A DNA stretch of 64,000 nt from Streptomyces coacervatus (GTDB lineage Bacteria > Actinomycetota > Actinomycetes > Streptomycetales > Streptomycetaceae): NCBI RefSeq assembly GCF_029223485.1, contig NZ_JARHTP010000010.1:310001-374000 (forward strand), read 5' to 3'. The stretch's first letter is position 1. Every line of letters starts with the position of its first letter. Of this stretch, positions 16,786 to 24,748 are shown piece by piece. The notes beneath the pieces were generated by a model that ran no database searches, was not told the DNA's origin, and saw nothing but the letters and a program-made list of their open reading frames with translations. The translations under genes were made by a program, and so were the position numbers.

Positions 16786-18174
16786 TCAGCCACCGCGTTC
16801 TTCCCGGATCTGCGCGACCACCCTCGCCACCGTCTGCCGTACCCCCTCCGTCTCCGTGAGGAAGTGCCAGTAGTCGGGGTGGCGGCCCTGCAGTGAGGCG
16901 ATCGCCCGGTCCAGGCGGCCCACGGAGTCATCCAGTGGCCGGGCATGCCGCGGATCGGGCATCGACCGCCCGGTCATCGCCAGCCGCTGCGCATCCCGGA
17001 TCGCGAACCGCGTGCGGTCGATCTCCTGCTGGGGATCCTTCTGCACGGCGTTCAGCCGCTGCAGCCTGTCCCGTGCGGCCGACACCGACTCGTCGGTCGT
17101 GTTCAGCAGCGCCCGCACCGTCGAGAGCAGGGAGGTCGCGTCCGGCCAGCGCTGGGCGTCCCGGGCGGCCTGCGCCTCCTTCAGCTTCAGCTCGGCCTGC
17201 CGTACGTTCTCCGCGGCCTGCTCCGGGACATGCTGCAGGTCCTGCCAGCACGCCGCCACGAACCGCCGCCGCAGCTCGCTCAGCACCGGATCGACCTGCC
17301 CGGCACGGGTGGTCAGCGCCTGCGCGCGCGTACGCAGCGAGACCAGCCGGTGATCGATCTCGGCGGCCTTCGCCGGCAGCCGCCCGGCCTCCACCCGGAT
17401 GGCCTCGGCCTCCCGCGCCACCCGCTCGGCCCGCTCCAGCGTCTGCGGCACCCCGTGCTGCCCGGCGCCCTGGTTGAGCTTCGTCAGCTCGGGGCCGAGG
17501 GCGGCCAGCCGGGCGGCGAGATCGTCCGCCTTGAGTTTTGTCTCCCGTACGGCATCGAGGGCGTTCGAAGCGGCGAGCAGCCCCTGCCGAGCGCGCTCGA
17601 CCGCCGGGGCCAGCCGGGCCAGCTGCGTCTCCGCCTTGCCGAGCAGCGGCCCGAGACCGTCGCCGAAACGATCCAGCTCCCGCTTGACGTTCGCCAGCTC
17701 GTCCTTGGCCCGGGTGAGCTCGGTACGCGCGTGTGCCGCGACCGACGCCTCCAGCTCGTCGCGGTCGAGATCATGGGCATCGACGGCCTCGATGTACCGC
17801 TGGCTGGCCTCGTCGATACGGCGGCCCAGCGCCGCGAAGTCGGAGACCGCGCGCCGGGCGGCCGGGGTGTCGTCGACGGCCGTGATCGTCTCGATCGAGA
17901 TCCGCAGGTCGCGCTGGGCGGTGTCCAGCTCGTAGAACGCGGCCGCCGCGGCGTCCTTCGCGGCCTGCGCCTCGGCCCGCTGACTCTCGGCCCGCCCGCC
18001 GAACCAGCGCCGGGTGCCGCCGCCGGCGAACGCGGCGGGCAGCGCGAGCGCGGCGACGAGGGGCAGGGCGGCGAGGAAGAGAGCATCCCTGAGCGCCTGG
18101 CGGTGTGCACGCGGCACCGACGGCGAGTACGGCTGCGAAGGTGTCGCCGTCACATCCCTCTCCCGTGCTGTCAT
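16786..18174 (-). CDS. Membrane-anchored coiled-coil protein, function unknown
   Basis: About 462 residues from the ATG at 18174, which has AGGAC four bases upstream. An in-frame ATG at 18225 would add 17 residues. A proline/serine-rich start is followed by one hydrophobic helix (ALFLAALPLVAALALPAAFA), after which nearly the whole protein is A/E/R/L-rich heptad repeat, predicting long coiled coils. No catalytic motif is visible. The topology (N-in or signal-anchor) would place the coiled coil outside the membrane. It follows a DUF4097 lipoprotein gene by 60 bp on the same strand, and the two may form one unit with FmdB. I do not recognise a named family. Confidence 0.7.
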   Translation of the reverse strand: MTARERDVTATPSQPYSPSVPRAHRQALRDALFLAALPLVAALALPAAFAGGGTRRWFGGRAESQRAEAQAAKDAAAAAFYELDTAQRDLRISIETITAVDDTPAARRAVSDFAALGRRIDEASQRYIEAVDAHDLDRDELEASVAAHARTELTRAKDELANVKRELDRFGDGLGPLLGKAETQLARLAPAVERARQGLLAASNALDAVRETKLKADDLAARLAALGPELTKLNQGAGQHGVPQTLERAERVAREAEAIRVEAGRLPAKAAEIDHRLVSLRTRAQALTTRAGQVDPVLSELRRRFVAACWQDLQHVPEQAAENVRQAELKLKEAQAARDAQRWPDATSLLSTVRALLNTTDESVSAARDRLQRLNAVQKDPQQEIDRTRFAIRDAQRLAMTGRSMPDPRHARPLDDSVGRLDRAIASLQGRHPDYWHFLTETEGVRQTVARVVAQIREERGG

Positions 18175-18234
18175 CCGTCCTGGCCGGTGCCCCGGTTCAT
18201 TCTCCCACCGGTTAAGGACGAACACACGGGCCGG

Positions 18235-19017
18235 TTAGTTCGCGGTCCTGAGGGTGACTTTGCCGTCACCGGTGCGGGCCGACACCACATGCGAGCTGGA
18301 GTCGGACCGGGGCACGGACACATCCACCGAACCGTCGCCCGTCCTGGTCGTCACACGGTACGTGGCCTTGGGCAGCGCGATGGTGACGGAGCCGTCGTGA
18401 CTGCGGGAGTCCACCAGGTCGGGCACGGCGCCGAGTTCGAGATGCACCGAACCGTCGCCGGTCTCGGCGCGCACCCGGCGCGAGGAGACCTCGGCCCGCA
18501 CGGACCCGTCCCCGGTGTGCAGTTCCAGCGGCCCGGTCGAGTCCGTGACATGCACGGACCCATCCCCCGTACGAATACTCAGCGCATCCTCGAACCCCCG
18601 CGCCCGCACACTCCCGTCCCCGTCCTCGACCTTCACCGTGACCCCGCGCGGCACCTCGATCCGGTGCTTGGCCGAACAGTCGGCGACGACACCGGAGCAC
18701 TTCATGCGCAGCGTCAGCCGGTCGTCCTTCATGGACCAGGTCACCTTCGGATCCTTCCCGATGGCGACCGACCCCTGCCACCACCGGGTGACCTCGACCT
18801 TGCCCGCCGGGTTCCCGTCCGCGGCGACGATCTCCAGCGCCGAGTCGTCGGAGTCGACGGTGAGGGTGTGCCCCTTCAGCGCGAACGACCGGTGATCGGG
18901 GTCCTTGTCGTCCCCGGCGGAGGCGCCGCAGGCGGTGACGGCCCCGACGAGAACCACGACGGCCCCGGCGGCGAGGGCGGTGCGGGCGGTGACGGGACGG
19001 GTGTGGATGCGGGCCAT
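18235..19017 (-). CDS. DUF4097 (putative adhesin) lipoprotein
   Basis: A 260-residue exported protein starting MARIHTRPVTARTALAAG at 19017 with GGGGGAAA upstream. The longer frame to 19125 runs back toward the tRNA and is unlikely. The signal peptide ends in VGAVTAC, a lipobox-like motif with Cys about residue 30. The mature part is a right-handed beta-helix type domain made of six repeats of TGDGSV/EDGDGSV/HDGSV spaced about 20 residues apart, typical of DUF4097. Probably a surface-exposed lipoprotein. Ligand unknown. Confidence 0.85.
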   Translation of the reverse strand: MARIHTRPVTARTALAAGAVVVLVGAVTACGASAGDDKDPDHRSFALKGHTLTVDSDDSALEIVAADGNPAGKVEVTRWWQGSVAIGKDPKVTWSMKDDRLTLRMKCSGVVADCSAKHRIEVPRGVTVKVEDGDGSVRARGFEDALSIRTGDGSVHVTDSTGPLELHTGDGSVRAEVSSRRVRAETGDGSVHLELGAVPDLVDSRSHDGSVTIALPKATYRVTTRTGDGSVDVSVPRSDSSSHVVSARTGDGKVTLRTAN

Positions 19018-19190
19018 GTCGGTTTCCCCCTGGACGGTTGGTGAAGGCTCTTCGACCGTACGGAGGGAGGGGCTGCGGGGGGATCCGGGCCGCTCCCGGA
19101 TCCGGGGTGGGGAAAACCCCCGCACGGGTCGGCTCCCGATACGGGTTTGCAGGGCACCGCCTCGGGCAAGGTACGCTGTCGACTCGTCCC

Positions 19191-19262
<72 letters not shown>

Positions 19263-19268
19263 CACCGG

Positions 19269-19304
19269 AAGAAGACCCCGGCCGATCACGGCCGGGGTCT
19301 TCTT
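19269..19304. terminator. Perfect 16-bp terminator after tRNA-Val
   Basis: AAGAAGACCCCGGCCG (19269-19284), loop ATCA, and the exact complement at 19289-19304 ending TCTTCTT. The A/T-rich ends make it usable from both sides, serving the tRNA and the convergent small gene. Confidence 0.9.
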
Positions 19305-19331
19305 GTGTCACGCCTCCTTGTGTCACGCCTC
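19302..19331 (+). repeat. Two-unit 15-bp tandem repeat over a stop codon
   Basis: CTTGTGTCACGCCTC occurs twice without a gap (19302-19316, 19317-19331). The first copy begins in the terminator 3' arm and the second contains the stop codon (19323-19325) of the minus-strand gene. Confidence 0.85.
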
Positions 19332-19649
19332 GCGCGTGTGCTTCAGCATCGTGCGGGCATCCACTCGCTCCCCGGCCGCGACCTCCGCCCAGAAGCGATG
19401 CGTGCTGATGAAGACGGCGAGTTCGTGCTCGCGCTGCCGGAGCTTCTCCACCTCGGCCTGTTCGTCGGCCGTCCAGCCGGGGGAGGCGGGGCGTTCCACC
19501 TTGCGCCAGCCGCCCGTGTCGCTGAAGGCGTCCAGGGGCTCGACCGACCAGGGCAGCCGCTTGAGCAGGGCCGACAGCTCGGACCGGACCTGATGCAGCT
19601 CCTCCTGACCGGCGAGGAGGTCACTCGGAAAGTCATAGGTCGTAGCCAC
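19323..19649 (-). CDS. Small hypothetical protein
   Basis: A 108-residue soluble protein, MATTYDFPSDLLAGQEELHQ..., with a helical N-terminal half (leucine-rich QVRSELSALLKRLPWS), a tryptophan pair (GGWRKVERPASPGW) and a second helix rich in E, K, R and L (QAEVEKLRQREHELAVFISTHRF). It looks like an alpha-helical hairpin. No cysteine or catalytic pattern. The stop codon lies in a tandem repeat abutting the tRNA terminator. Homologs of this type are common as unnamed streptomycete proteins. No function can be assigned. Confidence 0.75.
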   Translation of the reverse strand: MATTYDFPSDLLAGQEELHQVRSELSALLKRLPWSVEPLDAFSDTGGWRKVERPASPGWTADEQAEVEKLRQREHELAVFISTHRFWAEVAAGERVDARTMLKHTREA

Positions 19650-19748
19650 GGCACAATGCTACGCCTGTTCGAATTTGGGATGCGAGTTCCTTCTGGGGGT
19701 TCATGCGAATGTGTGAGGCACGGTCGAGGACGCGCACACCGGCCCCGT

Positions 19749-19779
19749 TTGACCTTGACACGGTGACAAGGCCTTCACT
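19749..19779 (+). promoter_or_regulatory. MerR-type operator/promoter of the HEAT-MerR operon
   Basis: The dyad CCTTGACACGGTGACAAGG (19753-19771, palindromic at all but one base pair) sits between a -35 TTGACC (19749-19754) and a -10-like TTCACT (19774-19779). The spacer is 19 bp, the overlong spacing that MerR regulators correct by DNA distortion. The gene two positions downstream is a MerR regulator, so autoregulation is likely. Confidence 0.75.
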
Positions 19780-19801
19780 GCTTGCCGAGGAGGTGGTCCC
19801 G

Positions 19802-20470
19802 ATGACCATGACCAGGCAGGACGCGGATGCGATACGAGCGCTCCGGGGGCTGGAGGACGACCGTTCGTCCGTGCGGCTGCGGGCGGCCCTGGCGGTCGGT
19901 ACGACGCCTGACCCGCGCTTCGTCGGCAAGCTCGTCGAGCGGTGCGGGATCGAGCCCGAGTTCTTCGTCCGGGACATGCTGACCTGGGCGCTCACCCGCC
20001 ACCCGGTGTCCGACACGCTCCCCGAGCTGCTGCGCGAAGTCCGCTCGGAGCGTGCGCAGGCACGGAGCCAGGCGCTGCATACGCTGTCCAAGATCGGGGA
20101 CCGGCAGGGGTGGCCGGCGATCACACGGGCGCTGCTGTCCGACGCCGACGACGAGGTGGCGCGGAGCGCCTGGCGGGCCGCGGTCGTGCTCGTACCGCAG
20201 GGCGAGGAGTCCGCCCTGGCCGCGGCGCTGGCGACCCAGCTCGGGCGCGGTGGGCGGGAGACGCAGCTGAGTCTCAGCCGGGCCCTGGTCGCGCTGGGTG
20301 AGGCCGTTCTGCCGGCGCTGCGTCCCGCGACGGCGGCCCCCGACCCGCGCGTGCGCGCGCACGCGCTCGCCACGCAGCGGCTGCTGCGCGACCCGGACAC
20401 CGGATTCGAGTTCGCGATCGAGGAGGCGAAGCGCATCCTGGCGCTCGGCGGCTCCGCCCAAGAGGGATGA
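19802..20470 (+). CDS. HEAT-repeat protein partnered with a MerR regulator
   Basis: A 222-residue all-helical protein from ATG 19802, chosen because GAGGAGGTG lies just upstream; the frame opens earlier at 19703 but without support. It holds about five HEAT/armadillo-like repeats with the recurring pattern D-D-x-V-R-x-x-A-x-x-A/L (DDRSSVRLRAALAVG, DADDEVARSAWRAAVVL, APDPRVRAHALATQRL). Such solenoids bind proteins. It is the first gene of an operon with a MerR regulator whose own C-terminal half is HEAT repeats, so the two probably interact, or one derives from the other. Confidence 0.85.
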   Translation: MTMTRQDADAIRALRGLEDDRSSVRLRAALAVGTTPDPRFVGKLVERCGIEPEFFVRDMLTWALTRHPVSDTLPELLREVRSERAQARSQALHTLSKIGDRQGWPAITRALLSDADDEVARSAWRAAVVLVPQGEESALAAALATQLGRGGRETQLSLSRALVALGEAVLPALRPATAAPDPRVRAHALATQRLLRDPDTGFEFAIEEAKRILALGGSAQEG

Positions 20471-20488
20471 CAGGAGGGACGACAGGAA

Positions 20489-21493
20489 GTGTTGATCGGT
20501 GAGGTGGCGCGACGGTCCGGGGTCAGTGCCCGCATGCTCAGGCATTACGAGTCGCTCGGCCTGGTGCGGCCCTCGGGCCGTACGGGCTCCGGCTATCGGG
20601 AGTACTCCGGCGAGGACATCCGGCGGGTCTTCCATATCGAGAGCCTGCGGTCGCTGGGGCTGTCGCTGCGTGAGATCGGGCGCGCGCTCGACGATCCCGG
20701 CTTCACGCCCTCGGCGCTCGTCGACGACCTCATCCGGCAGACACGCGAACGCCTGGCGGCCGAGACCGAGTTGCTCACGCGGCTCCGTCGGATCGATGCC
20801 GCCGAACCCGCCGACTGGGAGGACGTCCTCCAGGTCGTTGCGCTCCTCCAGGCACTTGGGTCGAAGAGCGCCGACGCGCGCCAGCGGGCGGCCCTTTCCT
20901 CGGCCGACGAGGTTCCGGTTCCGGTGGAGGCCCTGGTCGAGGCGGCGCTGCGCGAGACGGAGCCGAATGTCGCCGGAGCCCTTAGATGGGCGCTGGCGCG
21001 ATCGGGCGACGGCGCCCCGGCCCTGCTCGCGGAGGGCCTTGCCGCACCGGTGGCCGCGGTGCGGGAACGTGCCGTTCGGTCCCTTGCCGAGCTGCCCGGT
21101 GAGGAGGCTGACGCGCGGCTGCGCGACGCCCTGGCGAACCCCGACGTCGCGGTCCGCGGGTACGCGGCTCTGGCACTCGGCACACGTGGAGTGGCCGATG
21201 TGTTCCCGACACTCATCGACATGATCGTGGACGGCAGGAACGACACCGATGCCGCCGATGCACTGAGCGTCCTGGCGAGCGACACCGCGACGGCCGACCG
21301 GATCGCGACCTGCCTCGTCGACCGCCTCGCCCGCGACACCACCGAAGCCCCTGCACGCGGACGTCTGACCCAGGCGCTGGCGGACATCCCGGGGACCACG
21401 GCCTCACGTGCCCTCGTGGAGCTGTCGCAGGACGGGGACCGTGCCGTTGCACTGACCGCGACGTACCTTCTTCGGCTGCGCGATGCACGGTGA
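20489..21493 (+). CDS. MerR-family regulator with C-terminal HEAT repeats
   Basis: A 334-residue protein. Residues 1-70 are a MerR winged helix (LIGEVARRSGVSARMLRHYE, then GYREYSGEDIRRVFHIESLRSLG), followed by the dimerisation helix to about 115. Residues 145-330 are HEAT repeats (EPNVAGALRWALAR, APVAAVRERAVRSLAELPG, NPDVAVRGYAALALG). The start is GTG 20489, 19 bp after the upstream stop. MerR proteins usually sense a small ligand with a short C-terminal domain; here the sensor is a protein-binding solenoid, so the cue may be a protein or a large ligand such as a peptide antibiotic. The operator at 19753-19771 supports autoregulation. Confidence 0.9.
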   Translation: MLIGEVARRSGVSARMLRHYESLGLVRPSGRTGSGYREYSGEDIRRVFHIESLRSLGLSLREIGRALDDPGFTPSALVDDLIRQTRERLAAETELLTRLRRIDAAEPADWEDVLQVVALLQALGSKSADARQRAALSSADEVPVPVEALVEAALRETEPNVAGALRWALARSGDGAPALLAEGLAAPVAAVRERAVRSLAELPGEEADARLRDALANPDVAVRGYAALALGTRGVADVFPTLIDMIVDGRNDTDAADALSVLASDTATADRIATCLVDRLARDTTEAPARGRLTQALADIPGTTASRALVELSQDGDRAVALTATYLLRLRDAR

Positions 21494-21540
21494 TCTGCTG
21501 GGCCGAGGGATTGTCAGACCCTCGTCCTAGTCTGAGGAAC

Positions 21541-22086
21541 ATGGACATCGCGGACGGGGACAACGACGTCGGGGCCGTTCGGCTGGAGCCTTGGGGCGAG
21601 GGGGACTTCTGGCTGTTGCGAAGGACCAACAGCCCTGAGATGACCGATCACTTGGGCGGGCCCGAGAGCGAGGCCAAGCTGAAGGCCCGGCATCGGCGGT
21701 ACCTGGCGGTCGAGCCGGGGTGCACGTACCGCGTCACGCTGGCGGGCAGCGGGGAGACCGTCGGCTCGATCGGGTTCTGGGAGCGGGAGTGGCGCGGGGA
21801 GACGGTGTGGGAGACCGGGTGGGGGGTGCTGCCTGAGTTTCAGGGCCGGGGACTCGCGACCGAGGCCGCCCGCGCCGTCATCGAGGCGGCGCGGGCGTAC
21901 GGGGGACACCGGTGTCTGCATGCGTTCCCGAGCGTCGATCACCCGGCGTCGAACGGGGTCTGCCGCCGGGCCGGGTTCACCCTGCTCGGGGCCGCCGACT
22001 TCGAGTACCCCAAGGGGCACTGGATGACGTCGAACGACTGGAGGGTGGAACTCACCCAGGCCGACAGCAGACGTACCGTCACCTAG
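21541..22086 (+). CDS. GNAT-family N-acetyltransferase (RimJ/RimL-like)
   Basis: A 181-residue acetyl-CoA-dependent acyltransferase. The pyrophosphate-binding motif A is VLPEFQGRGLATEAARAVIEAA (Q/R-x-x-G-x-G/A pattern), followed by the beta-bulge region HAFPSVDHPASNGVCRRAGF, whose N-G-V-C-x-x-x-G-F is typical of RimJ/RimL-type enzymes. The start ATG 21541 lies 47 nt after the MerR stop. The 3' end overlaps the convergent reductase gene by 8 bp. Substrate unknown: could be a small amine, antibiotic or protein N-terminus. Confidence 0.88.
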   Translation: MDIADGDNDVGAVRLEPWGEGDFWLLRRTNSPEMTDHLGGPESEAKLKARHRRYLAVEPGCTYRVTLAGSGETVGSIGFWEREWRGETVWETGWGVLPEFQGRGLATEAARAVIEAARAYGGHRCLHAFPSVDHPASNGVCRRAGFTLLGAADFEYPKGHWMTSNDWRVELTQADSRRTVT

Positions 22087-22981
22087 TGGTCGTCTCCAAC
22101 TCCCTTACCACCTCTGCCGTTACGGGCACGGGCACCCCATGCCGCTCCGCCGAGCGCAGCAACGCCCCGCCGATCGCGTCCAGTTCGAGCGGGCGCCCCG
22201 CCTCGGCGTCGCGCTGCATGGACGACTTGGTCCGGGGTGGGAAGGCGTCGTAGCGGGCAAGCGCCTGCGCGGGATCGGCAGGGCCTCCGCAGGCGCGGCT
22301 GACCGCGGCCGTCTCCGCCACCAGGGCCGTCAGTTCGTCGCGGTGCTGGGTGCGTACGTCACCCAGCGGGACCCCGTACCGGGTGGTGAGCAGCGCGAAC
22401 GGTGCCAGGAACGACATCTTCGCCCACAGTGCGGACGCCTCGTCGTCGAGTACGCGGGTCTTCGGCCCGGCGGCGTCGAGGGCCGGCGCCAGCGAGTCGA
22501 GCCGGGCCCGGTCCACTCCGTCACCGGTCAGGTCGATCTCGGCGAACGGGCTGCCGTGCTCGATCACCCCCGCCGCGACGCGGGTCGACTCGACGCGGAT
22601 GACGGCCGGGGCGACCAGGTCGGGGCGGTAGCGGGCGCGCAGGGCCGCCGGGTGTTCGACGCCGTTCAGGAACGGTACGAGGAGGGCGTCGCCGAGGGCC
22701 GTGGGCGGGACGCGGTCGAGGGCGGCGTCCAGGGCGGTGTGCTTGACCGCGACCAGGCACGCGTCGACCGGCTCGCGCAGGACGGTGTCCGCGTCGACGC
22801 GGGCCGTGAAGTCGCCGAACAGCCCGCTGCGGACACGGATGCCGTCCGTGCGCAGCGCCTCGGCGGTCTTCTCGCCGGACAGGCAGATCACCCGGTGACC
22901 GGCGCGCGCCAGCAGCCCGGCGAGCAGGCCGCCGATGCCGCCGGGGCCGAGCACGGCCACGGTGAGTTCGTCATTCGCCAT
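22079..22981 (-). CDS. 2-dehydropantoate 2-reductase family oxidoreductase
   Basis: A 300-residue NADPH-dependent reductase of the ApbA/PanE family, reducing ketopantoate or a related 2-oxo acid. The Rossmann motif is VAVLGPGGIGGLLAGLLARAG at the N-terminus. VAVKHTALDAALDRV and PFLNGVEH follow, the latter matching the conserved N-G region. The C-terminal helical domain has KMSFLAPFALLTTRYG with the catalytic lysine (K in WAKMSF) and the PRTKSSMQRDAEAGRPLELDAIGG signature of the family. Streptomycetes often carry several paralogs, so a role in pantothenate synthesis is possible but not certain. Confidence 0.9.
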   Translation of the reverse strand: MANDELTVAVLGPGGIGGLLAGLLARAGHRVICLSGEKTAEALRTDGIRVRSGLFGDFTARVDADTVLREPVDACLVAVKHTALDAALDRVPPTALGDALLVPFLNGVEHPAALRARYRPDLVAPAVIRVESTRVAAGVIEHGSPFAEIDLTGDGVDRARLDSLAPALDAAGPKTRVLDDEASALWAKMSFLAPFALLTTRYGVPLGDVRTQHRDELTALVAETAAVSRACGGPADPAQALARYDAFPPRTKSSMQRDAEAGRPLELDAIGGALLRSAERHGVPVPVTAEVVRELETTTR

Positions 22982-23076
22982 GATTCATTTGTCCCTTCGT
23001 CGGTCGGCCCCGGGGAACGGTGGCCGCCTCGGAAAGGATCATCGCAGGCGCCGGGGAGTTGGGCGAGACTGGTCTC

Positions 23077-23313
23077 ATGTGCCGGAGCATCAAGACACTT
23101 CGCCCGCCCGCGTTGCCCGAAGAGGCGACGGAGGAAGAGATCAGGGCCGCCGCCCTGCAGTTCGTACGGAAGGTGTCCGGGTTCCGGGCGCCCGCCGCAC
23201 ACAACCGGGAGGTCTTCGACCACGCCGTCGACGCGATCGCCGAGGCCACGGCGGCGCTGCTCGACGGTCTGGAGATACGGGGGCAACAGCAGGCACAGAA
23301 GGCGCCCGCCTGA
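23077..23313 (+). CDS. DUF2277 family protein
   Basis: A 78-residue protein starting MCRSIKTLRPPALPEEATEE, the highly conserved N-terminus of DUF2277; MCRSIK is nearly invariant in the family. It continues as an alpha-helical domain (IRAAALQFVRKVSGFRAPAAHN, then FDHAVDAIAEATAALLDGL) resembling the DUF2277 C-terminus. The longer open frame from 23020 lacks family similarity. Function unknown. A five-unit tandem repeat follows the stop codon. Confidence 0.85.
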   Translation: MCRSIKTLRPPALPEEATEEEIRAAALQFVRKVSGFRAPAAHNREVFDHAVDAIAEATAALLDGLEIRGQQQAQKAPA

Positions 23314-23325
23314 AACGCCCGGCCG

Positions 23326-23411
23326 GCGTCAGGTCGCCCGGCCTGCGTCATCGCCCGGCCCGCGTCAGGACGTCCAGCCTGCGTTACGACGTCCAGCCTG
23401 CGTTACGACGC
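23326..23411 (+). repeat. Degenerate tandem repeat, 4.5 units of 17-19 bp
   Basis: Units start GCGTCAGGTCGCCCGGCCT (23326), GCGTCATCGCCCGGCCC (23345), GCGTCAGGACGTCCAGCCT (23362), GCGTTACGACGTCCAGCCT (23381) and GCGTTACGACGCC (23400). The array begins 13 bp after the DUF2277 stop, and the last unit contains the DedA-like gene stop codon at 23403-23405. Confidence 0.85.
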
Positions 23412-24014
23412 CTTCGCCGGGCGCCGCATCACATACGCCGCTCCCGCCCCCGCCCCGAACAGCGCCAGCACCGACACCCCCGTGGCCAGCCAGGTCGTAC
23501 CCAGCCACTGTCCGCCGTAGTACCCGAGCGCCACGCTGTATGCCGCCCAGGCCAGCCCGGCGAGGGCGGACCAGGGGAGGAAGTCGCGGGCGCGGCGGTG
23601 GGCGGCGCCCGCGCCGAGGGAAACGACCGAGCGGCCGGCCGGGGCGAAGCGGGCGAGGATGACCAGGGCCCCGCCGCCGCGGGCCAGTGCCGCGCCGAGA
23701 CGTTCCTGCGCGGTGGTCAGGCGGCGTGAGCGGGCGATCGCGCGGTCCAGCCGGTCGCCGCCGCGCCAGGCCAGCCGGTACGCCACCAGGTCGCCGAGGA
23801 CGGAGGCGGTGGCCGCGCAGAAGGTCAGCGCCAGGATGTCGGGGACGGTGTGCCCCACCTGGCCGGTCGCCGAGCCCGCGGCCGCAGCCGTGGCGGCCGT
23901 GATCACCAGCACCCCGCTCGGCAGCACGGGCACGAACACATCAAGCAGGACCGACAGCGCCACCAAGGCGTAGATCCATGGGCCGCCGGTCAGCGACCCC
24001 ACACTCTCCAGCAC
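23403..24014 (-). CDS. DedA-family membrane protein
   Basis: A 203-residue polytopic membrane protein. The start is the GTG at 24014 with GGGGAG just upstream; the frame extends far beyond to 24368 over non-coding sequence. It shows the DedA layout: WIYALVALSVLLDVFVPVLPSGVLVI near the N-terminus, a charged loop with DLVAYRLAWRGGDRLDRAIARSR, and GGGALVILARFAPAGRSVVSLGAGAAH, which carries the conserved F/R..P-G-R motif. The C-terminus is also hydrophobic. DedA proteins are lipid scramblases/flippases (undecaprenyl phosphate or phosphatidylethanolamine). Which lipid cannot be told here. Confidence 0.85.
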   Translation of the reverse strand: MLESVGSLTGGPWIYALVALSVLLDVFVPVLPSGVLVITAATAAAAGSATGQVGHTVPDILALTFCAATASVLGDLVAYRLAWRGGDRLDRAIARSRRLTTAQERLGAALARGGGALVILARFAPAGRSVVSLGAGAAHRRARDFLPWSALAGLAWAAYSVALGYYGGQWLGTTWLATGVSVLALFGAGAGAAYVMRRPAKAS

Positions 24015-24165
24015 TGCGAACTCCCCGTGACTCCCCCGTGGGCCAGACCGTGCCGCGACGTCGCGAGGGAGCGGCAAGGGCGGCCATGACAGCCATACAG
24101 CGTACGCCTGGGGTGTGACAGGAGTTTCAAGGGGGGCGCGTGTGATCGCCACAGGACGTTCACTC

Positions 24166-24201
24166 GGGCGCCGGTCCCTTGGGTTCAAGGGACCGGCGCC
24201 C
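24166..24201 (-). terminator. Perfect 16-bp hairpin after the DoxX gene
   Basis: GGGCGCCGGTCCCTTG (24166-24181), loop GGTT, exact complement 24186-24201. It starts 4 nt beyond the DoxX-like stop at 24206, so it ends that transcript. Confidence 0.85.
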
Positions 24202-24205
24202 ACGA

Positions 24206-24661
24206 TCAGGCAGCGACCGGCGCCTGCTCCGCCGTCGTCCTGCCCTGTGCCGTCGAGCGCCTGGCGAAGAGCCGGTCCAGGCCGAAGGCGCCGGAGCCGG
24301 TGAAGACCAGCAGCAGAAGGGCCCAGCAGAACATCGCCGAGGCCTCGCCGCCGTTCTCCATCGGCCACAGGGCGCCCGGCTGGTGCACCTTGAAGTAGGC
24401 GTACGCCATCGAGCCCGAGGCTATGAAGGCCGCTACGCGCGTAGCCAGGCCGAGCAGCACGAGGACGCCGCCGACCAGCTGGATGACGGCCGCGTACCAG
24501 AACGGCCAGGTGCCGGCGGGGACCGTGCCGCCGTTGGTGCCGGCCGCACCGCCGAGGACGCCGAAGAGCGCGGCGGCGCCGTGGCAGGCGAAGAGCAGGC
24601 CGACGACGATGCGGAACAGCCCGAGCGCGTACGGCTGGGCGTTGTTGAGGCGAGCAGTCAT
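24206..24661 (-). CDS. DoxX-family membrane protein
   Basis: A 151-residue protein with four predicted membrane helices: ALGLFRIVVGLLFACHGAAALFG (about 12-34), WYAAVIQLVGGVLVLLGLATRVAAF (54-78), ASGSMAYAYF (81-90) and FCWALLLLVFTGSGAFGLDRLF (111-132). The order and the conserved GLFR..VG..F..HG motif are those of DoxX/quinol oxidase-like subunits, which in mycobacteria join a membrane oxidoreductase complex. The gene is isolated between a terminator and a TTAGGT/ACCTAA palindrome in its upstream region. Partners are unknown. Confidence 0.88.
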   Translation of the reverse strand: MTARLNNAQPYALGLFRIVVGLLFACHGAAALFGVLGGAAGTNGGTVPAGTWPFWYAAVIQLVGGVLVLLGLATRVAAFIASGSMAYAYFKVHQPGALWPMENGGEASAMFCWALLLLVFTGSGAFGLDRLFARRSTAQGRTTAEQAPVAA

Positions 24662-24734
24662 GTGGGGGGTACTCCTTCGGTCGGGCCGGTCCGGAGCGGA
24701 CCGGTCTGGGGACGAGCCGAGTGAGTCATCTACG

Positions 24735-24748
24735 TTAGGTCTACCTAA
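24735..24748. promoter_or_regulatory. TTAGGT-CT-ACCTAA palindrome upstream of the DoxX gene
   Basis: Two 6-bp arms with a 2-nt gap lie 74 bp upstream of the DoxX start and contain the stop codon of the upstream FAD protein gene (24741-24743). The arms match the ends of actinobacterial iron boxes (IdeR/DmdR), but the 2-bp centre is much shorter than the usual 7 bp. A regulator site is plausible; its owner is unknown. Confidence 0.4.
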
